Assembly (NCBI GenBank): GCA_027924645.1
Contig: BSBN01000860.1
Span: forward strand, 7,812,001 to 7,876,000
Direction of reading: 5' to 3'
Source of the DNA: Cunninghamia lanceolata
Taxonomy: Eukaryota > Streptophyta > Pinopsida > Cupressales > Cupressaceae
Length of the DNA: 64,000 nt
Part shown: in pieces, positions 34,440-44,833 of the stretch
Position numbering within the stretch: the stretch's first letter is position 1
Layout of the letters: every line of letters starts with the position of its first letter
Notes under the pieces: model-generated
The model's database searches: none
What the model saw: only the letters and a program-made list of their open reading frames with translations
Told to the model about the DNA's origin: nothing
Position numbers and translations under genes: made by a program

Positions 34440-35700
34440 AGAAGAAAATTTTAAGGAATTTACCGTGCACAGGCAATTCCAGTAGTTCACCATTGAGGGC
34501 CTAGAGAAAGTAAGAATCATCTTCATGGGTATTGCCAATTTGATATGGGTCAGTCCATAGGGGCTCAAATTTACCGTGCTTGCCCTTATCTTGGCTCCTT
34601 GCATTCCACATAAGGACCAAGTCACCTATCTGAAACCTTCTCTCTGTAGCCCTTTTATCAAATATATATTTCACTTTTTGTTGTCTCTTGATGTTTATTT
34701 TGTGTGCATCTCTTCTGATTTCATCTAGTGCAACCAGCTGATTTATTCTTTCAGTCATTGGGTCGCCAATCTCCTCATCGTTCCCTTGTATGAATTTATA
34801 AACTGGCAAGAGATTAGTTACAGGCAATTTAGTTGCTGCACCATATACCAGTTCAAAAGGCAATTTTCCAATTGCTTTCTTGATTGTCACTCTATCAGCC
34901 CACAATGCCATCTTCAGCTTTGAATCCCAAGCCCTTTTGTTTTTATCTATCATCCTTTTGATGATTTTCATGAGACTTTTGTTGCTTGACTTTGCTTGAC
35001 CATTTCCTTGTGGATGGTATGGTGATGTATGAGACAAATCAATTCCATAATTATTGAAAAAATTAATGCATTCACTAGATCTGAAGCACATAGCATTATC
35101 TGTGACCACTTTGGCTGGTACTCCAAATTTGATAACAATATTTTATAGAATGAAATCCATCACCACCTTGCTTGTAGCCTTCTTAGTTGGAATGGCTTCA
35201 ATCCATTTAGTGAAGTAATCAATGGCAACCAGAATCCAACTATGTCCTCCACTTGACTTTTCTGAGATTTCCCCTATAAAATCAATTCCCTATTGCTGAA
35301 ATGGAGCCTCCACAGTTATAGTTCTAAGGGGTAATGCACCTTTGTACTTTAGCTTTCCTAAGAACCTTTGGCAAGGATCACATTTTCTTACCATTCTTTG
35401 TGCATCTGAGAAAAGAGTTGGCCACCAATAGCCTGCTCTGAGAATTTTGTGGGCTATTGTCTGGGCAGTGTAGTGTCCACCACACACTCCTTTGTGCATG
35501 TCACTTAGAATATCCTTAGCTTGATTTTCATCTATACACCTGAGTAGTACACCATCAAGATTTTTCCAATACAACTCTCCTTGAACAATGATGTATTTAA
35601 TAGCATGTAATTTCAAGGTCCTTTTTTGATTATCACTGAGATGGGAAGGACAGTTCAAATTATGTAGATAATGCACAATGTCCTTGTACCACTCAGATTC
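34440..35700 (-). pseudogene. Gypsy integrase, broken, catalytic Glu replaced by Lys
   Basis: On the minus strand: the zinc-binding segment (MHKGVCGGHYTAQTI, CDPCQRF), then the core with first Asp in LVAIDYFTKW, second Asp in VVTDNAM, and a third position read HPQGNGQAKSSNKSL. In the family this Lys is the catalytic Glu (D-x35-E spacing is kept); AAG instead of GAG is one G-to-A change. Stops near 35290 and 35145 interrupt the core; the first is probably Trp in the WGIDFIG motif. The C-terminal part (WTDPYQIGNTHEDDSY) ends near 34501 with remnants to 34440. Confidence 0.85.
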
Positions 35701-35749
35701 TAACATGTTTATACCCTCACTATGTATTACATTCACTTGGCATACCTCT

Positions 35750-36159
35750 AGATTTGATTGTGTCATCAATTTTGCCAAACCTTGTCCTCTTACCAATTTT
35801 GTGATCTGTATTTCAATGTTGAACTCCTGCAATTTGTTTTTCCATCTGCATCTTCTTCCAGTTACCTCCTGCTGAGTGAAGATATCTTTGACTGTTGCAT
35901 GAGACACATATGCAACTATCTAAGAGCCTACCAAATATGGCCTGAAACTCTTGACTGCTCTAACCAGTGCATACGCCTACTTTTCCATGATGTCATATTT
36001 TAATTCAGCAACCTGCAATGACATACTAAAGAAAGATATAGGTTGTTCAAAACCTTCTTCATTTTTCTGTAGTAAGCATGCAACAATAGAATGGAAATAA
36101 GCAAATGAGAACAACTGAAATGGCTTAGAAAAATTAGGAGATTTTAGCACAGGAGCCAT
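35750..36159 (-). pseudogene. Native gypsy RNase H remnant
   Basis: The pieces read FQLFSFAYFHSIVACLLQKNEEG...QPISFFSMSL and, in the next segment, FTQQEVTGRRCRWKNKLQEF. This is the usual gypsy RNase H lying between RT and integrase, already non-functional in appearance: the first catalytic Asp region is not recognisable and a TAG falls near 35922. Confidence 0.65.
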
Positions 36160-36494
36160 CTTTATAGCCTCTTTGATGTTCTAAAATGACTTAGTTGCTT
36201 CATCTTCCCATTTGACAGTTGCACCTTTCTTCAACATTTTAGAGATATCTTTTGTGGTCTCTGCAAAATTAGGAACAAATCTTCTAACAAAACATAATTT
36301 GTCGAAAGAAGGACTGAATACCTTTCATTGTTTTAGGGATCTGCATTTTGTCAATTGCAGCCACCCTTTCAGGATCAATCCTGACTCCATCCTTGGAAAC
36401 AATATGTCCAAGCAATTTTCCTTCCACTACCCCAAAAGCACATTTTTTTGGGTAGAGTGAATGCCATATTCCAATGCTCTAATAAAGATTTTCT

Positions 36495-37331
36495 CTAAGT
36501 GCATATAGTGTTGCTCTTCCTTTTTGAATAGGCAGTCAAATCATCTTGATATACAACCAAGATTGAGTCAATTAATCCTACAAAAGCAACATCCATAGCC
36601 CTCTGAAATGTAGCTCCTGCATTTGTCAGTCCAAATGACATTCTCACATATACATAGGTTCCCCATGGAGTAGTGAAAGCAGTCTTGAATTGTTCAGATT
36701 CTTTTACTTTCACTTGATTGTATCCTAAAAATCCATCCATCATGGATAAAAGTTCACAGCCAGTCACCTTCTGCAACATGGCTTCCATGTTAAGTAATGG
36801 ATAATTGTCCTTTAAAGAAGATACATTCAGATTTCTAAAGTCCACACAAAGTCTTATGTCACCGTTTTTCTTTCTCACTGGGACAAGGTTGGACACCCTA
36901 GTTGAATGTCTAATGGACATAATTATTCCAACCTCCCTAAGTTTCATAAGCTCTTCTTGCATTTTTGGAGCCAAGGTTGGGTTGATAGGTCTTTATTTTT
37001 GTCTAAATGGTTTAGCTCCAAGATTCGAAGGGATTTCATGCTAGAATAAATCCTCCCTATAAGCTTTCAGGTCCTCATATGACCAGGCAAAGACATGCTT
37101 ATATTTTTTCAGCAATGTAATCAGCATAGTTCTGATGTGTGGCTTGAGCTGTTTGCCAATATATACTTTTTTGGGGGCATGAGATGTCCCCAAGTTTATC
37201 TCCTCTAAATCATTCTTGTTTGTTGGAGATGCCTTTGTAACAAATTGGTCCCTATTGTCAAATGCTCTCTCTAAAGCGACCAACCCTCTAGGGATTTTAT
37301 TTGTCTTGAGTTGAATTACTTCCTTCCCCAT
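36495..37331 (-). pseudogene. Gypsy pre-RT linker and reverse transcriptase, broken
   Basis: The linker (EINLGTSHAPKKVYIGKQL, KYKHVFAWSYEDLKAY) is followed, across a TAG at about 37041 and a TAA near 36993, by RT: LVPVRKKNGDIRLCVDFRNLN, LLSMMDGFLGYNQ, FKTAFTTPWGTY, FGLTNAGATFQRAMD and the catalytic VVYQDD. RT, linker and the upstream RNase H share one frame. The frame is lost after 36495 and the 3' part of RT is scrambled (36160-36490). Confidence 0.88.
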
Positions 37332-37445
37332 TAGAGTTTTTTTTCCATCTACAACCTCTACAAAGTTTTGAAAATCTATTTCCTAGTTCTCATATTCATC
37401 AATACAATGTAGAAATCTCAGCAAATCTTTATCATCATCAAATAC

Positions 37446-38050
37446 CTACCAATTACACACATTATCTGGTACTACAGGCCTAAGTTTGACTTCAACATTT
37501 GTAATATCTGATAGAGTGATATCATCTGGTGTTATGGCTATATTAGCTAAAAAAACTGCTCTGACATTTTTTGATCTCTCAATCCAGTTTATTGAAAAGG
37601 CATCAAACAATTCAATTGTATCCCAAACAGCATGCTTATACTGTTTTAACCTCTTATTTTTTGATGCATAATTATCTCTGACTTGGGAAACAACTAACTC
37701 TAAATCCCCAAATACTTTGAGCATCTTGATCCCATACTTCAAAGCCACATTCAATCCTAGTAACAGAGCTTCATACTCTGAAATATTGTTTGTATAGGCA
37801 AACTTCAACAAGAAAGAGAATTTTAGAAGCTTACTAGCTGGAGACAGAAACACAACTCTAGCACCAGAGCCTTCCTTCAAACAAGCTCCATCGAAATATA
37901 TGGTCCAGAGACCCTGTTGGTCAAGCTCTTGAACGCACATATCTCTCCCTTTACCCCCTTGAACATCTAAGACAACTTTGAAATTATCACAATTAGCACC
38001 CACAAAACATATGTGCTCCTCTGACTCTTGATCCTCAACTGTATTCCTCT
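37446..38050 (-). pseudogene. Additional (archaeal-type) RNase H located before RT
   Basis: A domain of about 150 residues: WTIYFDGACLKEGSGARVVF, FAYTNNISEYEALLLGL, VFGDLELVVSQV, and a C-terminal AVFLANIA where the family has AD.LANLA. Acidic residues 1-3 (D, E, D) are present and the fourth Asp is lost. This closely resembles the second RNase H of Tat-lineage gypsy elements. In those I recall it after the native RNase H, whereas here it sits between protease and RT, in the same frame as RT. A TAG at 37446 and a one-base shift near 38045 break it. Confidence 0.82.
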
Positions 38051-38800
38051 CTGATCAATTTGACATCTTTGCCATTCATTGGGATCATGGCATATGACAG
38101 GTTCAATTGCATACTCCCACCAATCAATGTTGCCCATCTTCTTGACAATGACATACCATATTGTGGCTTGATATCAACGACTGTTATGTTCATTTTGTAG
38201 GTTTTTTCAGGATATGCTGCCAGTCTAAAATCCACATCTTTCATGATTCCAATGACTGGTACTTCCCTAGCATCCATTGCATAACACTTCCCACATGCCT
38301 TATCTATCTTTAACCTAGCTTGCTGCATGATAGCCAAAGGCATGATATTCGTTGATGCTCCTAAGTCAAGCATACAATTCTTAATCACTTTTCCATTGAT
38401 GACAAGGGAGACATAAAATGGTTCAACTTGTGAAGGGCATTTTGTCATGGTCACCCCCAAATATACTTTAGGAGTCTCATCTTCATCAATACACAGGGCT
38501 TGTTTCTTACCCTGGGGTTCATCATTCTGTTTGGCTTGACAAGGTACTCCTGAAATCAGGGACAATGCTTTATTTCTAAATTCTTTAACTTTCATCAACT
38601 CCATCAATGGAATAGAGATTTTTATCTGAGACAAGACTTGAGTTATGTCAAATGGAGCATAATTTTGTATAACAGTTGTGGCCTGATCCATGGCTTTATT
38701 TCTATCCTGAGATGATCCAACTTTAATTTTTATGGCCCCCTGACTGTCATTCTTGATCTAAGAATTTTTGTTTTGATCCTGAACCAGGGGAATTCTATTT
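38035..38800 (-). pseudogene. Gypsy aspartic protease
   Basis: The retropepsin region is read in one frame from about 38800, with a TAG near 38760 that is one C-to-T step from Gln. The active site is CMLDLGASTNIMPL (DLG in place of DTG/DSG, as is common in this group), followed by VVDIKPQYGMSLSRRWA where LLGRPW would be usual. It matures the polyprotein in the virus-like particle. It ends at a TGA at 38035, beyond which the next domain continues one frame over. Confidence 0.8.
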
Positions 38801-38815
38801 TCTGGTCCTTGAGTG

Positions 38816-40879
38816 TCATGACCTATTTTTTTTCTTAAAACTTTGCTTATTATTGCTCCATTGTTTCTTTTGTGGTTCAGCCCCTTTATGACCATGTACT
38901 GGTTGGCTCACAAAAGTATTCTTTGGTTGGTGTGAGTTGCTTACCTGAGCCTTACCTCTTAGGTTGTAATTGCTTTTGACTTGAGCCACTGCTGCAGCTG
39001 TGAGGGCTCTAATCTCTTCATCAGAAGGCATCCTCAAGTTATTCAGAAAATTGTGTGAGTCCTGAGCATAAGCATAATTATCCTCATCATCTTCATCATA
39101 GGAAACTTGCTGGTAGACATGAATCTCATTATTTGTGCTTGCATCAACATCATGAGAAGGATACTCCCTGTTTGTAGATAGCATATTGGCACTTTCATCT
39201 TCCATGCAATGCGGCTCATTGCACTCATCACATGCAACATCATTGTTGTATAAGGATTGAGCAATCATACATTGTGACTGTGAATGAGGCATTTGACAAA
39301 TGATGCACCATGGGGTGTCATTAACAATATTAACAGCCTTCTTCAAAGGATCAGGAGTTTCCTTAACATTTTGAGTCCTTTGATTTGAGTTATTATTTGG
39401 GAGAATAGGTTTACCATTATGCCAATTAGTATTATAGGGCATATCATGTAATGATGGTCTTTTTTCTTGCCTTTGGTAAACTTGCCTATTAGGACCTATC
39501 CCCTTTTCATTTTTAGCCATTCTATAACTCAGGTCCTTGACAATAGTTGTCAACTTATCTAATTTATCCTCAGAAGTAGATGCATTGCCTTGAACATTTT
39601 GAGATTTAGTGTTTGAATTTTGCAGGAGTTTTACATCATCTCTTCTGTTTGTCTTACCAGATGCTTTTCTATTATTTTCAATATTTGTTGCTATTTTGAA
39701 AGCATCCCTGAGGCTAGCAGGACCCTTGTCTCTTAACCCATAAGCTATTTTGGCATCAAAAGAATTTATGTACAACACTATGCACATCGGTTCATTAGGC
39801 CTCAGGTGATGTGGCAATTTGTTAAATACCTTAGTGAATCTAGCATTGAAATCTGTAACCTGCTCATTTGATCCTTTGGTGATTCCAGTGAATTCATTAA
39901 TGAAGAAACTTGGATCAGTTTTGTCACCATATTGTTCTTTGAAAATCCTCCTGAAATCCTCCCATGATGAAACAATTTTGTCAGACAGACCTTTGTACCA
40001 TTCTCTAGCCTCATCAACTAAGGATTGCATAAACAATTTCATGAAAACATCCTCATGCTCAACCTTAAAGTTGTCCATGATATTCTGAAAAGCTTTTAGA
40101 TGGTCTTCTCCTGACACAGTATTATTTCCTAAAAACTTTGGCACTTGCGACCTCACATGTTTGTCAATAGGATTAGGGTAACCAGGTATGCCATAAAAAA
40201 CCAACTGTCTGAATTTGTCCAATTGCATAGGTTGCCTACCAAATTGATTAACATTGGCATTTCTATTTGCATTCTGATTCCTTACATTATTTAATGGTAC
40301 TCTAGCATTATTTGCATTCTGTCTCTAATCATTATGCTGATCCTAAACTTCATCTCTGTGCTAGTTCCTCAGCACATTTGTATTGTCCAGGGTAGGAATT
40401 GAACCATTCTGAGCAATTCTCAGAGCTTGCACTTTCTGTCTAATGTCATCTCTAATTTTCACTGCTTGCAAATATTCCAATTCTGCCCTCATGCTCTTGA
40501 TTTCTTTGGCTAGTTCCTCATCTCTAAGCATAGAAGAGGATGGTCTCATTCCATTCTGATCATCATCATCATCCCTTGGGGATTCATCTTCTTCAAATCT
40601 GTCCGGGGGATCAAGGAAAGGGCATTCTTGAAATACTTCTGACCTCATTCTGAATCTGTCACCTTGCTGCCTTTCAAATAGACCTTGTATTTCAGCTTCT
40701 ATATTTGAAAAATAGGGTGCCTGTTGCTCTGGAGACCTAGGATTATCCTGAATATTATCATGTTTTCTGGGGCTGGGGAAATCATCTTGACTGACTCGAA
40801 CAGTCCCTTTTTTCCTGTACACAATTTTTATGGGTAACTCTTCAAATAGAGGGTTACGCAGGGATCTTCTCCCTTGCAT
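38816..40879 (-). pseudogene. Gypsy gag, broken by four amber-type changes
   Basis: ATG 40879 (MQGRRSLRNPLFEELP) opens a charged N-terminal part. Three TAG codons between 40363 and 40320, each one step from Gln, interrupt it. The same frame continues with the retrotrans_gag domain (from about 40228: FLGNNTVSGEDHLKAFQNI, EAREWYKGL, WEDFRRIFKEQYGD) and a Cys/His cluster CIICQMPHSQSQC (CX2CX3HX4C). It ends at a TGA (38816) just after an A8 run at 38826-38833; one A fewer would put gag in frame with protease. Confidence 0.85.
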
Positions 40880-40977
40880 ACAAATTTTTACCTTACCGAT
40901 TGGGAGATTTGTTTGGAGTCGCCACCTATAACTTAGGAATTGTTTTCTTTTAAAATCAGGGTTCTTTCACAAAGCAT

Positions 40978-40995
40978 TCCCCAGCGGAGTCGCCA
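40978..40995 (-). promoter_or_regulatory. Primer binding site of the gypsy element
   Basis: The element strand reads TGGCGACTCCGCTGGGGA four bases inside the 5' LTR, a sequence often seen as PBS in plant gypsy elements. Confidence 0.88.
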
Positions 40996-43900
40996 AATCT
41001 GTTGGCATTTTTCCAAGACTAGATGCTTATTCCTAGTTATCCCTACAAAGTAGCCATCATTGATCAACAGGATTCGCGAGCCAGGGGCCAACAGTACAGG
41101 AGATAGACTCCATAGATATCTCCTCTTCTTCTTTAGGCTCTGCAAAACCAAGGGGGGTATTCCCTACTCAGCATCCATGAAATATGACTGCGAAATGACT
41201 GGGATGCTGACACAAAGCAGATAAATCCTCTCTTATGCAGACCAAACTGTGAAATAAGTGTAAAGGGGCTAGCTTTGGGCCTATATTCAGTTGTGAGACA
41301 GAGGATTTTGGTCCTAAAAACTACTTCTAATGTCCTAAAGGTTTGTATATGAAGTTTGAATTTGTTTTTGGTATTTGGATGCAAAACTAAGACTTTGGGT
41401 TGCAACCTAAATACAAGACCAGATTGGTGCCTATCCAAGGCTCGGAGTCAATAGATATATATATGTGAATGTTTATCATAGACCTAAAGCAATAATCAGA
41501 TTTTAAGGGGTTTTTGTAATGTCTGCCTTACAGACAATACCCAAGACAAAGTATTTAGTTATTTTTGCTTATAAACATCCTCACTGCAATGTATTCTTCT
41601 CAACACTTAGCCCAAAACATTCAATCTACTCCTTAAGCAGAGGTAAAAGATTAAGCATTCAACATAGCAAACCCATGTCCTAGAATCTCTAACTCCCCAT
41701 GGCTGTCCAGATTCAGAAGAAAAAACACATTCAATTTGGAGACAAATAACAAAATACATGCTATAAGCATTACTCATTTAAATCAACATGAAACTGATGA
41801 ATTCTATGCATAAAACATACAACATGCAACTCATAAACTCACAAGACACCCAAAATAGAGCCACCAATGAAGTTGTATCCTATTACAGCACCAAAATTTG
41901 TCCAATTTTCAACAACCAAAAAGAGTGACACAGTTTGCCTTTTATAACACGACTGTGCACTCAACAAAATTTACAAGGCAAAAACAAAATTTCTTCCAGA
42001 TACATTGCACCAGAAATGGCACCCAAAATATTGAATGCAGTAGGTGGGAAACAGAGGAAAAAGCAGGTGAGATTGGGATCTGCACCGCTGTCTAGAGGTT
42101 TTTCCATAAAACTGGTAGTTGGCTATTCAACCATTGGCCTATGCCTCTGCACATCACCATTAATGGCTTAGCTACCTGCAGCTCCCCTTGGAAATTGCAG
42201 CAGCGTGTCCATGGATTTTTCCCACTCAAAAGATGACTGCTGATGCAAAGAAAACCATCACCGACAGTTTAAAACATGGCCATTGATCACATCTCCCAAT
42301 CGTTGAGATAAACGGCTCCAAAACATGCTGAAAAGTCACCCACCAATGATATCATGCCACGTAGGAACCTTGTGCTACTTTGAATTTTCCATTGCATCAT
42401 ACATTTGCCCTTTCCGCCTCAAAATTCCTTTGTATATGCATCTGCATGTACATGCAACAGCTCCCGAACACATGGCAACTTGTTATTTGTTTGCAATCAC
42501 TGTGCATCTCATCTCCATCGGCCATCGGAATGACCCAAGATGAGTCGGCCGATGCATATAGTCCTGGTGATATACCTTTGCATCTCCACTTTGTATATTG
42601 CATATACAAACACAATATATATTTTGCAGACCTCAAATGACTATGAGGTGCATTAAAATTCAAATCGGGTCCAGTTTGCATCTCCCTACTTGTACATTTC
42701 TTTACATATCGCATCATACAAATGTGATATACATACAACGGACCCCAGCCATTTATCCATCAGATTTGAAAAACTTTCAAATCTGGGCCTTGTATCTCCT
42801 TTTGTTTGTATATCGGCATATATAATGCCATATACATGCGAGCTGCGGATTTCAACACCTTGCCTGCTAGATTGGAAAATTTTTTAAATCCGGCTTGCAC
42901 CTTACTCTTGCACCTTTCAAATGTATATCGGCATGTACAACGCCAACATACAAGTAAAAATATACATGCTGTGGACTTCAACATTTCATCTGCTAGATCG
43001 GAACATCCCTTGGAATCCGCGCTGTATCTTTCCTTTACATTTCTTTGTTGCATATCGCACATACAACGTACAACATGCAACCTGCGGACTTCAACCTGAA
43101 ATCTGCCAAAACATATTCCTCTTCGCATCTAGATTGTATATTCACTTGTTTGTATAATTGTTTTGTATATCACAAACATACAACGTGGATATACAAAACA
43201 AAACATACAATCCGGATCTTAAACCTGCATCAACTAGAATATATAACTCGTCAGGTCTGGGCCTTGCATATTTGATTGCATGCTCTAACATACAATTGCC
43301 TTTGTATGCAACTGGTGGGCCTGACCATTTGTCTTTCTCCTTTGCACATTGACAATGCATATCTCCCTTTCATGTCGAACATATACAAACCCGTTTGTAT
43401 ATACTTGCGGGCCCCACCGAATGCATCTCTGCCGCACTTAGCAAATGTATATCGGCCCCTTGTATATATTTCTTGCACCTTTTGTTGCAAGTATGAGGTG
43501 AGCCAGTGTTGTCATTGATGTCAACATACTCATATTGCATTGACAAGAAGGATTTGATGAGCTGTGTGCTGAGGATATTGAGAAAATTAGCCTCAGTCAG
43601 GAATAGTGAAGAACAGTGATGAGAAGAAGGCAAATGTACTGTATAGGATGAGAACCGGAGGATACGGATTAAAGGGTTAGTAGATATGAGTCTTGAGATG
43701 CTTCAGTTAAGATTTCAGAGGTCCGCATGAAGATCTGAAGGAGTTGTGGCTGTCGGTATGGAACCGGTTCCGGCAAGTATCCAGAGGTGACAGAGGATCA
43801 CAAAAAGGTCCGGTGAGGTCCGAAATTGTATTATCCTAATCTGCGGATTGGAAGGAGTGTTTGGGATGTCCTTGTGATGTGTCATCCTGATTTGTGTATG

Positions 43901-44262
43901 ATTTGGAGGTCCGGAAGTACCTCTTGCATTATGACAGTGGCGACAGACTGTGTTCTTGAAGTTCCGAATGAGGAAGACAAGAGATTCCAGTAAGTAGAGG
44001 AAGTGTGGATGTATCCGGTCATTCAGGCAGGCTTGTGAAGGTTCTTGGATCATGTTTAGGTTGTGTTGTTGGTCCGCATTGATAGTAGAGCCCGGAATTG
44101 AAGTTATTCTTCCGGATGAAGTTCTTGCTCTGTTTAGCCGACCGGATGAGTTGTTCATCCTGCGAATGTTCTTGTGGTGGCCGACCGGATGTGTTATTCA
44201 TCTTGTAGATACTCTTATGGTTATTTGCCGACTTAGATGTTTGTTCCTAAGTCGATGTCTTG

Positions 44263-44270
44263 TATAAATA
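44263..44270 (+). promoter_or_regulatory. TATA box of the element A 5' LTR
   Basis: TATAAATA, present at the same place in the 3' LTR (50147-50154). Transcription would start about 30 bp downstream. Confidence 0.65.
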
Positions 44271-44434
44271 ACGGTTTGTGAGTTCATTTCAGAGTGTGGA
44301 TTGTGTGGATGAGTGTGGCATAGTGAAGAGAAGTGCGAAAGGCAGAGCAGAAGTTTTTGGGCTTAAATGGAACTGATCCGGACATGGTAGAGATGTCATT
44401 CTCCAGTTCAAGATTGTGATTCTTATCACTTTGT

Positions 44435-44514
44435 AGACAGTGTGTCTCCTTGTAGGCAGTGGGCCTCTTTGTGAGCAGTGTGCTTGGGCAGTGAGCCCTA
44501 ATTGGCAAGTGCCA
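44435..44514 (+). other. Run of five tiny stem-loops in the LTR
   Basis: Consecutive units with 4-bp stems: AGAC-AGTGT-GTCT, AGGC-AGTGG-GCCT, GAGC-AGTGT-GCTT (GCTC in the 3' LTR), GGGC-AGTGA-GCCC, TGGC-AAGT-GCCA. Stem sequences differ while pairing is kept. Confidence 0.55.
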
Positions 44515-44778
44515 TTCTTTTTCTTATTCTTCTAACAGAGAATAATTCTTGGGTTAATCACCCCGTGGTTTTTCCTTAACCGGGTTTTCCACGTCAAAAT
44601 CTTGGTGTTCAATGTGTTGATGTTTATCTGCTCTTGTGTTTATGTATTATGCTTTCATGGATGATTAATTGATATGCTGTTAACTAACAACCAAGAATCA
44701 AGTGTTTGAAAGAACAAGAAGTTTTATACAACTGATTCACCCCCCCCCCTCTCAGTTGTATGCCCTAGATCCAACAAT

Positions 44779-44791
44779 TGGTATCAGAGCC
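44779..44791 (+). promoter_or_regulatory. Primer binding site of element A
   Basis: TGGTATCAGAGCC two bases after the LTR end, matching initiator Met tRNA. Confidence 0.92.
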
Positions 44792-44833
44792 AAGTTCCTC
44801 TGAAAGGAGCTTAACCGCTTGAGGAGATCCAGG

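Larger units (their letters stand above)
43483..44776 (+). repeat. 5' LTR of element A
   Basis: 1294 bp, TGTTGC to CCAACA. It has many CCGG/TCCGG words, a TATA box at 44263, a cluster of tiny hairpins (44435-44514) and the CGTGG...CCACG hairpin (44564-44593). Confidence 0.95.

Noticed and set aside
43715..44158. 147-codon minus-strand frame, repeated at 49599-50042
   Set aside because: It lies wholly inside the LTRs of element A and has no recognisable motif; the duplication is explained by the LTR pair.
44819..44833. Upstream start of element A gag
   Set aside because: It is a TTG in the leader; the ATG at 44834 matches the gag start.
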